DNA of 64,000 nt from an uncultured Lachnospiraceae bacterium (GCA_934293575.1 CAKQYU010000008.1:1-64000), one strand, 5' to 3'. Positions 34,899-44,116 are shown, counted from the first letter of the stretch. Numbers and translations are program-made. Notes: generated by a model not told the origin, from the letters alone.

Positions 34899-35168
34899 CT
34901 ACCTCACATATGTTGAAAAATCTTCAAATAAACGGGTCATAAAAGTTACAATATTACTCATAATCCAGCCACCACATAGTATAATTGTTATAAATATACT
35001 TAATATTTTAGGAACAAAGGTTAATGTTTGTTCTTGAATTGATGTTACTGTCTGAAAAATACTGATAATCAATCCAACAACCAACGACACAAGAAGCATC
35101 GGTGCCGAACATTTAATAATCAGCCAAAGTGCTTCTCTTGCAATATCTATTACAATATCCGTTGTCAA
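34899..35168 (-). CDS. fliQ: Flagellar export apparatus protein FliQ
   Basis: An 89-residue protein with two membrane helices, the standard FliQ size. IAREALWLIIKCSAPMLLVS and the turn IISIFQTVTSIQEQTLTFVPKI are characteristic. Translation appears to start at a TTG after AAGGATG, which may keep its level low relative to neighbours. It lies between fliP (30 bp) and fliR (3 bp). Confidence 0.96.
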   Translation of the reverse strand: MTTDIVIDIAREALWLIIKCSAPMLLVSLVVGLIISIFQTVTSIQEQTLTFVPKILSIFITIILCGGWIMSNIVTFMTRLFEDFSTYVR

Positions 35169-35198
35169 AAAATCACATCCTTAATATCTTAAGCTACA

Positions 35199-36062
35199 TC
35201 AATAGTTAAAACTCTTCACCAGTTCACCGATTACAAGATTCCATCCATCCGCCATAATAAATAACAAAATCTTAAACGGCATGGAAATCGTTGTCGGCGG
35301 CAGCATCATCATACCCATAGCCATCAAGGTGGAAGCCACCACCATATCTATAATAATAAACGGTATATAAATCATAAAACCAATAATAAATGCTTTTCTT
35401 AATTCTCCCATCATAAAAGCGGGAATCAAAACAGAATTCGGTACATCCGATAATTCTTCCACGTTATCGGTTTTTGCCAAATCCAAAAAGAAATTAACAT
35501 CTTTTGTTTCTACGTTATTAAACATAAAATCGCGCAAAGGTTCCATGCATGCCTGCAAACCTTCTTCCTGCGTTATCTCACCTCTTGAAAGAGGTTGTAT
35601 GCCTTCCTCGTTAATACGACTGATTGTCGGAGACATAATAAAAAGTGTCAAAAACAATGCAAGCCCTATCAATACATTGTTTGGTGGCGCCGATTGTGTA
35701 CCCAAAGCAGTACGCAAAAAATGAAATACAATAATAATTCTTGTAAACGACGTCATCATGATGACAATTGATGGAGCTAACGAAATTACAGTGATTACCA
35801 AAAACATCTGTAATGTTCCGGCTAATGATCCCTCATCATTGTTGGTATCCACCGTTACGCCGAGAGAAAACGGAACATCATTTTCCATGTCTGTTATGGT
35901 ATCCTGTTGATTGTTTTCTGTTGTAGATGAATTGGTTGCATGAACAGAAACTCCAAAACACATAACAGAAAATACAATCAGATATATTATTAAAAATTTT
36001 TTAACGGAAGATTTATTGATTATCTTCTGTTTTATCTTCTTTTGATTCTTTTTGTTTATCAT
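35199..36062 (-). CDS. fliP: Flagellar export channel protein FliP
   Basis: Core channel subunit made with a cleavable signal peptide. The 287-residue protein has a very basic start (NKKNQKKIKQK), a hydrophobic signal ending near VHA, then the FliP helices with SFTRIIIVFHFLRTALG and the late MVVASTLMAMGMMMLPPT signature. The gene overlaps fliO by 50 bases, a long overlap; no later in-frame ATG gives a usable signal, so the upstream start is kept. Confidence 0.95.
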   Translation of the reverse strand: MINKKNQKKIKQKIINKSSVKKFLIIYLIVFSVMCFGVSVHATNSSTTENNQQDTITDMENDVPFSLGVTVDTNNDEGSLAGTLQMFLVITVISLAPSIVIMMTSFTRIIIVFHFLRTALGTQSAPPNNVLIGLALFLTLFIMSPTISRINEEGIQPLSRGEITQEEGLQACMEPLRDFMFNNVETKDVNFFLDLAKTDNVEELSDVPNSVLIPAFMMGELRKAFIIGFMIYIPFIIIDMVVASTLMAMGMMMLPPTTISMPFKILLFIMADGWNLVIGELVKSFNY

Positions 36063-36408
36063 TTTTCATCTTTTCCAATATATTTTTAAAATTAATTGGT
36101 TCTATTGTAGTTTCCTGCCGCTTGATTTCATCCGGATCCAGCTGGCAGATAACCTGAATATCATCCTTACCGACAGCCAATGCATAATATTTTGCTCCGA
36201 TTTGGACAATTTCAATTAATTTGGTATTTGACAAACGATATATCTCAATTACTTTTATGTTGCTGTTCTTATTCAAAGCACCTGCCTGTAAAGAGCCTGT
36301 TACACGAGCTGCCATATAGGCTAAAAAAAGAACAAACAAAAATAAAAGAAAAACACAAATAAGCTGCCCAATACTCTGTAATTTTGACGATTGATATGCT
36401 AATGCCAT
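36013..36408 (-). CDS. fliO: Flagellar assembly protein FliO
   Basis: Accessory membrane protein that helps FliP assemble. The 131-residue protein from MALAYQSSKLQSIG has one membrane helix (about 15-37), a small SpoA-like beta segment (NIKVIEIYRLSNTKLIEIVQ) and an acidic, polar C terminus, the usual FliO layout. It starts right after the cheY stop; a longer frame reads into cheY. It ends inside fliP. Confidence 0.85.
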   Translation of the reverse strand: MALAYQSSKLQSIGQLICVFLLFLFVLFLAYMAARVTGSLQAGALNKNSNIKVIEIYRLSNTKLIEIVQIGAKYYALAVGKDDIQVICQLDPDEIKRQETTIEPINFKNILEKMKNDKQKESKEDKTEDNQ

Positions 36409-36409
36409 A

Positions 36410-36772
36410 TTATTCAACAGCTTTCTTAACAGCTTCCAATACACGATCCGGCTGGAATGGTTTTACAATAAAATCCCTTGCACCGGACTGGATACTTTCA
36501 ATAACCATAGCCTGCTGTCCCATTGCGGAGCACATTACAACACTGGCATTCGGGTCTGATTCTTTGATTTTCTTTAAAGCCTGAATTCCATCCATCTCCG
36601 GCATGGTAATATCCATCAAAACCAAATCCGGCTGTGTTTCTGAATATTTTTCTACAGCCTTCACACCATTTTCTGCCTCTCCGGCAATTGTGTATCCATT
36701 CTTAACTAAAATATCCTTAATCATCATTCTCATAAAAGCTGCATCATCACAAATTAAAATACTTTTTGCCAT
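36410..36772 (-). CDS. cheY: Chemotaxis response regulator CheY
   Basis: Single receiver domain of 120 residues that binds the motor switch when phosphorylated. Phospho-Asp54 lies in LMDITMPEMDG, the acidic pair is Asp9/Asp10, the switch Ser is in VVMCSAMG, and the Lys is in FIVKPF. The ATG at 36772 has GGAG 9 bases upstream. It sits between fliY and fliO, so the regulator and its phosphatase FliY are neighbours. Confidence 0.97.
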   Translation of the reverse strand: MAKSILICDDAAFMRMMIKDILVKNGYTIAGEAENGVKAVEKYSETQPDLVLMDITMPEMDGIQALKKIKESDPNASVVMCSAMGQQAMVIESIQSGARDFIVKPFQPDRVLEAVKKAVE

Positions 36773-36804
36773 TCTTATATTCTCCATTTCATAAAATACT
36801 TCAT

Positions 36805-38001
36805 TTATTTGATGATATCAGTAACTCTGATACCAAAGTTTTCTTCAATTACAACAACTTCACCTTTCGCAACCAATTTGCCATTGACTAATACGTCTAT
36901 CGGTTCCCCTGCAATTTTATCCAGCTCAATAATTGTACCCGGACCAAACTCCAGTATTTCTTTGATTGATTTGTTGGTTCTGCCAAGCTCAACCGTAACC
37001 TCCAACGGCACATCCATAATCAAATCAATATTTTCCTGTTGCGTTACCGGATTTAATCCGGCATTAAATGGTTGGAACTGCACCGGCTGTACATTGACAT
37101 CCTGCGCAGGCATACCATATCCATACGGAACTTGCTGCATCGGCATTCCCATCATTGGTTGTCCCTGCATCGACTGCTGCCCCATCATCGGTTGTCCCAT
37201 TGCTGCCATATTAGATGAGGCTGCCTGTTGGGTATTTCCCAAACTTTGGTTGTTTGCTGTCGGTTCAGCAGGTTTTTCCTGCTTTGTTTCTTCCGGCTTC
37301 GGTTCTTCTGTATCCTGTGTTAAAGCAAACTTTCGATACAGTTCTTTTGCTAAATCAATTGGATATAACTGCATAATACTGCTATCTACCAAATCACCGA
37401 TTTCCATATGGAAAAAAACTTTAACAAACTCCTTATCCTTAAAAGATCCAAGTTTTGAACCGTCAATCTCATCCGCAAAATTCACCAATTCCGCAGATGG
37501 AGGTGATATATCCACCTTCTGATTCAACATCGAAGATAAAGAGGTTGCAGAGGAACCCATCATCTGATTCATCGCCTCACAAATTGCACTCAAATGTAAA
37601 TCCGATAATTCATCCACCAGATTCGTTCCATCTCCACCCATCATTAAATCTGTTATTACTTTAACATCATCTTCTTGAAGAATCAAGACATTATTCCCTT
37701 CGATACCCTCCTTATAGGAAATCGTAATAAAAACACATGGCTTTGTATAATCCTTTACCAGTTCATCCCATGTCGAAATAGTAACCTTTGGGGTTGTGAT
37801 GGTAACCTTTTGATTTACCAATGAATACATCGTTGTAGAAGCTGTACCCATACATATATTAGATATTTCACCAATCGCATCAGTTTCCTGCGTTGTTAAC
37901 GTTTCTGCAGAAGAAGAATCCGGATTTGAATTATTATCATTATTAGTCATACCACCTAACAATGCATTTATCTCTTCTTGTGATAACATTCCGTCGTCCA
38001 T
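36805..38001 (-). CDS. fliY: Flagellar switch protein and CheY-P phosphatase FliY
   Basis: 398 residues. The N-terminal LSQEEINALLGG peptide binds CheY-P. A CheC-like domain follows with two Glu-x2-Asn sites (EISNICMG and EAMNQMMG), both looking active. A Gln/Pro/Met-rich linker runs from about 230 to 300. A C-terminal FliN (SpoA) domain joins the C-ring (VPLEVTVELGRTNKSIKEIL). This is the Gram-positive fusion replacing FliN. GAGGAG precedes the ATG, and it lies 4 bp after fliM. Confidence 0.97.
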   Translation of the reverse strand: MDDGMLSQEEINALLGGMTNNDNNSNPDSSSAETLTTQETDAIGEISNICMGTASTTMYSLVNQKVTITTPKVTISTWDELVKDYTKPCVFITISYKEGIEGNNVLILQEDDVKVITDLMMGGDGTNLVDELSDLHLSAICEAMNQMMGSSATSLSSMLNQKVDISPPSAELVNFADEIDGSKLGSFKDKEFVKVFFHMEIGDLVDSSIMQLYPIDLAKELYRKFALTQDTEEPKPEETKQEKPAEPTANNQSLGNTQQAASSNMAAMGQPMMGQQSMQGQPMMGMPMQQVPYGYGMPAQDVNVQPVQFQPFNAGLNPVTQQENIDLIMDVPLEVTVELGRTNKSIKEILEFGPGTIIELDKIAGEPIDVLVNGKLVAKGEVVVIEENFGIRVTDIIK

Positions 38002-38005
38002 TGTT

Positions 38006-38983
38006 CTACTCCTCTCTTATAACTTCTGTTACCTTAACGGCATAACTATCCGCGCCGGTTCCCGGTAATGCTTTAAATTTAACAATATTGCCAACATAAA
38101 TATCCAATTCATCATCAACATGAGAATCCAGCCGGACAATATCACCAACCTGCAAATTAATAAAATCCATAACAGAAATGGTGCTCTTACCAAGTATTGC
38201 TTTAATCGGAATCTGTGCTTTGCTGATTGCAGTCTCAATATATTCATTGTAAGACTTTTCATCCCTGCTCTGCATTGTCGAAAACCAATATTTGGTATTC
38301 AACTTATCCATAATATCTTCCAAAGTAATAAATGGTAAACAAATATTCATTAATCCCTGTACATCGCCAATCGCTATATTAATTGTAACAATGGCAATCA
38401 TTTCACTTGGGGATATAATCTGCGCAAACTGTGAATTGGTTTCGATTCGTTCCAAACGCGGATGAATTTCAATAACATTTTCCCACGGTTCCCGAAGCAT
38501 ATCAACCAACACCGTAAAAATTCTTTCTAAAACGCTTAATTCTATTTCTGAAAACTCCCTCGGTTTATCCAACGGTTCACCAAGTCCACCGAGCATCCGG
38601 TCGATTATGGTAAATCCAAGATTGGATGCCAGTTCCATAATGATACTGCCGTTTAAGGGAGCAAAATTAACAATTCCCAACAAGGCCGGATTAAGCAACG
38701 CATTCGAAAATTCCGAATAGGTAACCGCTTCCGAATTCATAACATCAACCTGCACATTTTTTCTTAAATATGCCGGAAAATTACTTGAAATCAATCTTCC
38801 GAAATGTTCAAATATAATCTCCAATGTTCTCAAATGTTCTTTTGAAAACTTGGCTGGTCTTGCAAAATCATAATCTTTAATTTTAACGGAGGAATCATCT
38901 GTCATTTCTTCAACATCTAATTCTCCAGAACTAAGTTGTTTCAGCAACGCATCTATCTCATTTTGAGATAACACATCTGCCAT
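38006..38983 (-). CDS. fliM: Flagellar motor switch protein FliM
   Basis: C-ring subunit linking CheY-P binding to FliG. The 325-residue protein begins MADVLSQNEIDALLKQL, the CheY-P-binding peptide. The middle domain contains FEHFGRLISSNFPAYLRKNV and the GGxG-type DRMLGGLGEPLD that contacts FliG, and a C-terminal SpoA fold follows (VGDIVRLDSHVDDELDIYVG). The ATG at 38983 has GGAGG 7 bases upstream; an earlier in-frame start would add seven non-conserved residues. Next to fliL and fliY as usual. Confidence 0.97.
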   Translation of the reverse strand: MADVLSQNEIDALLKQLSSGELDVEEMTDDSSVKIKDYDFARPAKFSKEHLRTLEIIFEHFGRLISSNFPAYLRKNVQVDVMNSEAVTYSEFSNALLNPALLGIVNFAPLNGSIIMELASNLGFTIIDRMLGGLGEPLDKPREFSEIELSVLERIFTVLVDMLREPWENVIEIHPRLERIETNSQFAQIISPSEMIAIVTINIAIGDVQGLMNICLPFITLEDIMDKLNTKYWFSTMQSRDEKSYNEYIETAISKAQIPIKAILGKSTISVMDFINLQVGDIVRLDSHVDDELDIYVGNIVKFKALPGTGADSYAVKVTEVIREE

Positions 38984-39036
38984 CTTCTCACCTCCAACAG
39001 CCACATCTGCTTATATTTTTCATCATATATGCATTT

Positions 39037-39546
39037 CTATTGGGTAGTAAATTTACTAAAAGAAACACTGTAAATACATTGTGTTCCGTATTTTTGCTGT
39101 AATTTTTTCAAAATCTGTTCTTTTATCTTATCTTGTGTTTCCTGATCAGAGACTTCCTCATATGTGTAATTCTGCACAACGTTCCGAGCCTCATCAAAGA
39201 CAGCACCGTCACCCTCTGTCAAGACCTTATTCAAAGCTTCATAATCATCGGAAGATTTATCCAGTTCCAAAGTAAGTCCCATTTGTACATAATGACTAGT
39301 TTCGCTTCCGTCATCCTTTAAATTAACAACCTGTGCTTCAACATTGTAGGTTGCAATATTTTCTAGTTTCACACTTGGTGTTCCGTTGTTACTTTCCAAT
39401 TCCAGATTCAACACAGATGCAATTTCATCAATCAGATTATTGGTTTTTTTAGCTGAAGGCATACAAACGAATACCAGCATAATATTTAAAATTAAATTCA
39501 CAACACATAATGCTAAAATAATAACAGTAATTAAATTCTTTTTCAT
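39037..39546 (-). CDS. fliL: Flagellar basal body-associated protein FliL
   Basis: Single-pass membrane protein beside the stator. The 169-residue protein has a short cytoplasmic N terminus, one helix (about 5-28) and an external domain ending KIKEQILKKLQQKYGTQCIYSVSFSKF in pattern, typical of FliL C termini. It lies between motB and fliM. AGGAGAGG precedes the ATG. Sequence conservation in this family is low, so position supports the call. Confidence 0.88.
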   Translation of the reverse strand: MKKNLITVIILALCVVNLILNIMLVFVCMPSAKKTNNLIDEIASVLNLELESNNGTPSVKLENIATYNVEAQVVNLKDDGSETSHYVQMGLTLELDKSSDDYEALNKVLTEGDGAVFDEARNVVQNYTYEEVSDQETQDKIKEQILKKLQQKYGTQCIYSVSFSKFTTQ

Positions 39547-39568
39547 ATTTACCTCTCCTATTGCTTAT

Positions 39569-40495
39569 TTATTGCCCATCAGCCAAATTTGAATTTAACG
39601 AATTATATATCTTGATCGTTACACGCCGGTTTTTTGCTCTTCCTTCTTCGGTATCATTCGAAGCAATCGGATGTGTATCACCATAGCCGGCAACTTTCAG
39701 GTTTTCTTTGTGTAAATTTGTTTCTGACAAGATATATTCATATACACTCGATGCTCTTGCTGTTGATAAATATAAATTGCTCTCATATTTTGAATTATGA
39801 ATCGGCACATTATCCGTATGTCCCTCAATTTCAATTACATTGTTGTTATACCGTGATAAAACCGATGCAATCTTATCCATAAACATTTTTGAGTCCGAGC
39901 GGATATCCGCCTGCCCCGCATCAAACAAAACCGCTCCGTTCAAGTCCAAAGAAACATATTGTGAATTATAATCCATCACAACTCTGTCATCGATATCGTA
40001 AGATTCTGTCATCTGCGATACTTCATCATACATTTCGGCAGAACTTTGCAGTCCGGCAGCTTCCATCTGTTCCTTTAACTCTTCCTGTGAAAGTTCCTGC
40101 TGGTTATCTTTTATGGTTGCATCCGGTTCATCCTTGGTGGAATCCGATGCGGTTCCGTCCTCATCCGCATCCGAACCGGTTGCGGACAAATCCGAATTAT
40201 TACCCTGTACTTTGCTGGACACACCAATATATTCCAAAACCGATTCAATACCGGGAAGCTGTGTTACTCCTCCTGATACAATCTCACCTTCAACTAAAGA
40301 AACTGCCCCTGCTTCCAATATATTAAAGCTGGCATTCTGAAAGGATGCCATAATTTTCTGTATCTTTCCTTCATCCATTGTCGAACTTGCAAATAAAAGA
40401 ACAAAAAAACATAATAACAGATTCATCAAATCACTAAACGTAGACATCCATGCTGGCGACCCCTCATCTACCGGCTGTTGTTTCCGTTTTGCCAT
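39569..40495 (-). CDS. motB: Flagellar motor stator protein MotB
   Basis: Anchors the stator to peptidoglycan and carries the ion-binding Asp. The 308-residue protein has one membrane helix near 20-42 with Asp22 in TFSDLMNLLLC. A long acidic linker (about 95-160) follows, then an OmpA-like domain with VIEIEGHTDNVPI and RASSVYEYI. The ATG at 40495 is chosen because GGCGGTGA lies just before it and the upstream GTG is inside that site. It follows motA immediately. Confidence 0.96.
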   Translation of the reverse strand: MAKRKQQPVDEGSPAWMSTFSDLMNLLLCFFVLLFASSTMDEGKIQKIMASFQNASFNILEAGAVSLVEGEIVSGGVTQLPGIESVLEYIGVSSKVQGNNSDLSATGSDADEDGTASDSTKDEPDATIKDNQQELSQEELKEQMEAAGLQSSAEMYDEVSQMTESYDIDDRVVMDYNSQYVSLDLNGAVLFDAGQADIRSDSKMFMDKIASVLSRYNNNVIEIEGHTDNVPIHNSKYESNLYLSTARASSVYEYILSETNLHKENLKVAGYGDTHPIASNDTEEGRAKNRRVTIKIYNSLNSNLADGQ

Positions 40496-40496
40496 A

Positions 40497-41282
40497 TCAT
40501 TCACCGCCTTCTGTCAATCCGGCCCTGTCATTCGGAGCAAGGAATGATTTTAATTTCTCTTCAATTACACGCGGATTTTCACCTGCCTGAATTGACAACA
40601 ATCCCTCAATCATAATCTCTTTCAATTGAATCTCTGATTCATTATTCGCTGCTAATTTACCCGAAACCGGTGCACTCAGCCAGTTTGCAATGAATGAACC
40701 ATAATATGTAGTAATCAATGCCGTTGCCATACTCGGACCGATGTTGTCCGGATCCGACATGTTATACAACATCAAAACCAAACCAATCAATGTACCGATC
40801 ATACCCCAGGCAGGACCCATACCTCCAACCTGTTTCCAGAAGCCGATTCGTTTCTGATGTCTGGCATCGGTATTCATCAATTCCGCCTCCAATATTCCCC
40901 TTACCAATTCCGGATCCGTTCCATCTACGATTAAAAGAATCCCTTTTTTCATAAAAGGATCATCCAAGGAGTTAGCAGATTCTTCAAGTGCCAACAAACC
41001 TTCTTTTCTTGCGACATTCGATAAATCAATAATCTGCTTTATTGCACCGATTGTATCATATTGTGGCACTTTAAAAACCAAAGAAAGTGTTTTAAAACCA
41101 CCGATAAAATCACTGATTGAACACCCAGCCAAAACAGAACCAAATGTACCACCAAATGTAATTAAAAACGAAGGTAAATCCAAAAAGTATTTGATAGAGG
41201 AAACACCCATATCTCCAGAAACCATACCAAATACCATCAATACAAATCCCAATATCAAACCTATTATAGTTGCTAAATCCAC
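40497..41282 (-). CDS. motA: Flagellar motor stator protein MotA
   Basis: Proton or sodium channel half of the stator. The 261-residue protein has four membrane helices: MDLATIIGLILGF at the start, FLDLPSFLITFGGTFG second, and a late pair around MGPAWGMIGTLIGLVLML and ATALITTYYGSFIANW. Start is taken as the GTG at 41282, 5 bases after GAGGTGG, since the GTG three codons earlier overlaps that site. A candidate promoter lies about 75 bases upstream. Confidence 0.95.
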   Translation of the reverse strand: MDLATIIGLILGFVLMVFGMVSGDMGVSSIKYFLDLPSFLITFGGTFGSVLAGCSISDFIGGFKTLSLVFKVPQYDTIGAIKQIIDLSNVARKEGLLALEESANSLDDPFMKKGILLIVDGTDPELVRGILEAELMNTDARHQKRIGFWKQVGGMGPAWGMIGTLIGLVLMLYNMSDPDNIGPSMATALITTYYGSFIANWLSAPVSGKLAANNESEIQLKEIMIEGLLSIQAGENPRVIEEKLKSFLAPNDRAGLTEGGE

Positions 41283-41355
41283 AATTTCCACCTCACGTCA
41301 AATCAAGTATAACGATTAAAAGGGCATACTAACCCTATACCTAAATACCTACCCT

Positions 41356-41384
41356 ATAATAACACAAAAATTCTATATATGCTA
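41356..41384 (-). promoter_or_regulatory. Possible internal promoter for motAB
   Basis: TGTTATTAT on the minus strand gives an extended -10 with TATTAT at 41361-41356; TAGCAT is at the -35 position with a 17-base spacer (41384-41379). It is in the 100 bp gap between flbD and motA. The downstream transcribed part carries TAGGGT/AGGTAT-type repeats. Moderate support only. Confidence 0.4.
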
Positions 41385-41391
41385 CTAAAAT

Positions 41392-41583
41392 TTACATTAT
41401 ATTACTATATATTGCTTTTTTGTATGAAATTACCCGTTCAACTACATCCTGTCTGCTTTCTTTAACAATCAGTTTTTTTCCTGTTGTTAATGTAATCACG
41501 GTATCCGGAGTTTCTTCAATTGATTCAATGATTTCTGCATTTACGGTTATTTTGCTATCGTTAAATTTCGTCAATTCTATCAT
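41392..41583 (-). CDS. flbD: Flagellar protein FlbD/SwrD family
   Basis: A 63-residue protein beginning MIELTKFNDSKITVNAEIIE and continuing VITLTTGKKLIVKES, the small conserved FlbD fold. In B. subtilis the equivalent SwrD supports motor power by raising stator function, which fits its place just upstream of motAB. GGAGG is 6 bases before the ATG. It follows flgE after a terminator-like hairpin. Confidence 0.92.
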   Translation of the reverse strand: MIELTKFNDSKITVNAEIIESIEETPDTVITLTTGKKLIVKESRQDVVERVISYKKAIYSNIM

Positions 41584-41611
41584 TTTTCCTCCAAAAAATC
41601 ACGATTATAAC

Positions 41612-41646
41612 GACGAAAAGATGCACCACAATAATATGATGCATCT
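41612..41646 (-). terminator. Terminator-like hairpin between flgE and flbD
   Basis: GATGCATCA and TGGTGCATC pair (41645-41620, one G-U or mismatch near the loop) and are followed by TTTTC in the minus-strand transcript. It lies 18 bases after the flgE stop. The U-run is short, so partial termination or mRNA 3'-end protection is likely. Confidence 0.5.
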
Positions 41647-41663
41647 TATATCGCTAATATTTA

Positions 41664-43022
41664 TTATCGTTTCAGATTTACAAGTTCTTCTATCAATGTA
41701 TCAGATACGGTAATAATTCTCGAATTTGCCTGAAAACCTCTCTGTGTAACAATCATTTCGGTAAACTCCGCAGACAAGTCGACATTTGACATTTCCAAAA
41801 CACCCTGAGACATTTTGCCACCAATGCTTGAAATATCTGTTCCGATTCCATCAAACTCACCGGAAGCCTGTGTTTCTTTGTATAAACTTCCTCCGATTGC
41901 CTCTAATCCGGCAGGATTAACAAAATTAGCAACCGCAATCTGACCTAAAAGCTTTGTTACACCATTATCATAAACACCGTAAATCATACCCTGTGTATCG
42001 ATACTTACATCCGTTAACGAACCAACAGGTCTACCGGCTCCCTGTGTATCCGTTGAACCTCTATGTAACTCAACTTTTGATTTACCACCGGTTGTTGAAT
42101 ACATGGTAAGCGGAGAACAATCAATTTCGATTGCAGTAACAGGCGGATCCTGTGTCGGATCTTGAAATACATTACCAACCGAAGTATTTTTTGGTGTAAT
42201 TGACAACATTGTTGTTTTTAATCCTTCCTGACCGTTCACTCCATAAAATGAACCGTTGCTCGGGTTGAATTTTACAGAACTGAAATTCAAAGAATAATTA
42301 TAATTTGCAGATATATCTACATTATTTGCATCTTTGATTGATACTATGCTCATATTATATAAACTGGTATCATTCGGGTCCTGCTTCAAACTCATTTTAA
42401 CAGTGTAGGCATATCCAAGATTATCATAAATTGAAACCGTTGTTACAACACCATCATTTGTTAACAAATCCGGATCGGTTGAATCAATGGAACCGTTCAC
42501 ATATGTCTTTGACGTCATTTCCGGTGATGCTTTCTGGTTTGCTTCCGACTCCGGTCTTAACGGAGTCACCGTATCTTTTTTGATTGAATTCGGATTTTCC
42601 GGATCAACTTCCCAACCCATAACAAAGTCACCATCACCTGTTACAAGGTTTCCGGCACTATCTGTATTAAAAGAACCAACCTTGGTAAAATAATTGGTTC
42701 CGCCTCTTTTTACAACGAAAAATGCATCTCCGTTAATCATCAAATCATACGGATTGTTTGTAGACTGTGCAGAACCTGAAGTCTGTGATACTTTTACAGT
42801 TGCCACACCGGTTCCCAAACCAATCTGTTTTGAGTTGGTTCCACCGGAATTCTGGCTTGCACCGGTTGCTCCCTGTGTTGTCTGATATAAAACATCCTTG
42901 AATAATACGGAACTGGCTTTAAAACCAATTGTATTAACATTTGAAATGTTGTTACCAATTACATCCATTTTTGTCTGATGTGTTTTCAGTCCTGCCACAC
43001 CAGAATAAAGTGATCTCATCAT
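41664..43022 (-). CDS. flgE: Flagellar hook protein FlgE
   Basis: Main hook subunit, 452 residues. The N-terminal rod-type motif MMRSLYSGVAGLKTHQTKMD with GNNISNVNTIGFK and the C-terminal heptad region (SNVDLSAEFTEMIVTQRGFQ) form the inner tube. The middle variable part with Gly/Ser/Thr-rich sequence forms the outer hook domains. AGGAGG is 9 bases before the first ATG. It follows the hook-cap gene flgD and the TIGR02530-type gene, the usual hook-assembly order. Confidence 0.96.
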   Translation of the reverse strand: MMRSLYSGVAGLKTHQTKMDVIGNNISNVNTIGFKASSVLFKDVLYQTTQGATGASQNSGGTNSKQIGLGTGVATVKVSQTSGSAQSTNNPYDLMINGDAFFVVKRGGTNYFTKVGSFNTDSAGNLVTGDGDFVMGWEVDPENPNSIKKDTVTPLRPESEANQKASPEMTSKTYVNGSIDSTDPDLLTNDGVVTTVSIYDNLGYAYTVKMSLKQDPNDTSLYNMSIVSIKDANNVDISANYNYSLNFSSVKFNPSNGSFYGVNGQEGLKTTMLSITPKNTSVGNVFQDPTQDPPVTAIEIDCSPLTMYSTTGGKSKVELHRGSTDTQGAGRPVGSLTDVSIDTQGMIYGVYDNGVTKLLGQIAVANFVNPAGLEAIGGSLYKETQASGEFDGIGTDISSIGGKMSQGVLEMSNVDLSAEFTEMIVTQRGFQANSRIITVSDTLIEELVNLKR

Positions 43023-43097
43023 AATAAACGACCTCCTATTTTTGACGGGATTCTCATCTGTCGGTCAGAGAATCATAGCTCCCATTTAAAGGTCCGG

Positions 43098-43508
43098 CTA
43101 CACAATTACCGCTCCGTCAATATTTGTAAAAACATTATTTATATTTGTATTCTGATCCATCGCTGTTACAACAGTATTATTTTTCACATTTACAATAAAT
43201 GCTATATTATCCATCATAACAAGAGATTCCTGAATACTCTTTTCTTTCGCCTGCATTACACCTTTGTTAAGCCGGTTCATCTGTTCTTCATTCAGCTCGA
43301 TATTCCGGTTTGCAAGACGTTCGTTTGCATGCTTTGAAAAAACCAAATCCGTCGTATTCGTTTCTGTCTTTTGTTTACTTTGCAAAATATCCTGAAACGC
43401 AACAACAGGATTACTATCAACATCTGATTGTTTTTTCACATATGTTTGATTACTTAGATAGGCATCTGCCATCCGATCTAGGGAATAAAAACCATTTGAA
43501 ACTTTCAT
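43098..43508 (-). CDS. Flagellar operon protein of the TIGR02530 type
   Basis: A 136-residue protein with a central conserved helix-turn segment (FSKHANERLANRNIELNEEQ) and a beta tail (ESLVMMDNIAFIVNVKNNTV), matching the small Firmicute flagellar family of unknown function placed between flgD and flgE. It may assist hook assembly; that is known only from synteny. AAGGAG precedes the ATG. It lies 18 bp after flgD and 75 bp before flgE. Confidence 0.85.
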   Translation of the reverse strand: MKVSNGFYSLDRMADAYLSNQTYVKKQSDVDSNPVVAFQDILQSKQKTETNTTDLVFSKHANERLANRNIELNEEQMNRLNKGVMQAKEKSIQESLVMMDNIAFIVNVKNNTVVTAMDQNTNINNVFTNIDGAVIV

Positions 43509-43526
43509 TTAATCAACTCCTTTTGA

Positions 43527-44054
43527 TTAGGCTTCCTGTGTTTCATCTTTTGAATCGGTATCTTTTGTACCATCTTCTTCGTTACTTCCATCCGTCCCAG
43601 TATTTGAACCATCCGAAGTAATCTGATCTTTTAGATGTTGTAAATAATCGACACTTACAACAGAATCCAGATAATCTGACAAATAATATTGGTCGTTAAT
43701 ATGGAAATATGTCTTGCCATCGGTTACGGTTACATAATCAACCAGACCACTTACCTGTGAAATCTTTCCGGCTGAATCCGGTACATTTAAAATAACATAC
43801 TGACCGGTTAAACTCAACATCTGTCCGCTTGATATTGTATTTCCAAGATTCTGCATTTCTTCCAATGTAGAAAACTGTGCCAACTGGGACATATACTCTG
43901 TATTGTCTGTCGGATTCATCGGATCCTGATACTGCATCTGTGTAACAAGCAGTTTAAGAAACATATCTTTATCCATGGAATTGGTATTGGATGTCTCTGT
44001 TTTCGCACTTCCAACCGCACCGGCTGTTGATGTATTAATTCCAATTGATGCCAT
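43527..44054 (-). CDS. flgD: Flagellar hook capping protein FlgD
   Basis: Scaffold for hook growth. The 175-residue protein has the N-terminal FlgD signature DMFLKLLVTQMQYQDPMNP and MSQLAQFSTLEEMQNL, followed by a short beta domain and a Ser/Asp/Gly-rich acidic tail. The tail is a low-complexity extension compared with B. subtilis. AGGAGG is close to the ATG. It lies 62 bp after fliK. Confidence 0.95.
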   Translation of the reverse strand: MASIGINTSTAGAVGSAKTETSNTNSMDKDMFLKLLVTQMQYQDPMNPTDNTEYMSQLAQFSTLEEMQNLGNTISSGQMLSLTGQYVILNVPDSAGKISQVSGLVDYVTVTDGKTYFHINDQYYLSDYLDSVVSVDYLQHLKDQITSDGSNTGTDGSNEEDGTKDTDSKDETQEA

Positions 44055-44116
44055 ACTTCTACCTCCTATTTTATTTACAATTATTATATCGGTTTCATTC
44101 TCTTTAAAATAAAGAC

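Noticed and set aside
36013..36062. 50-base overlap of fliO and fliP as a possible frameshift or assembly error
   Set aside because: Both proteins keep full-length family features: fliO ends in the usual acidic tail and fliP begins with a good signal sequence. A long overlap is the simpler reading.
36809..37522. A 237-codon plus-strand open frame
   Set aside because: Antisense of fliY, whose linker and SpoA domain are convincing in the minus-strand frame. No domain or ribosome site supports the plus frame.
39889..40326. A 145-codon plus-strand open frame, Pro- and His-rich
   Set aside because: Shadow of the motB linker and OmpA-like domain on the other strand.
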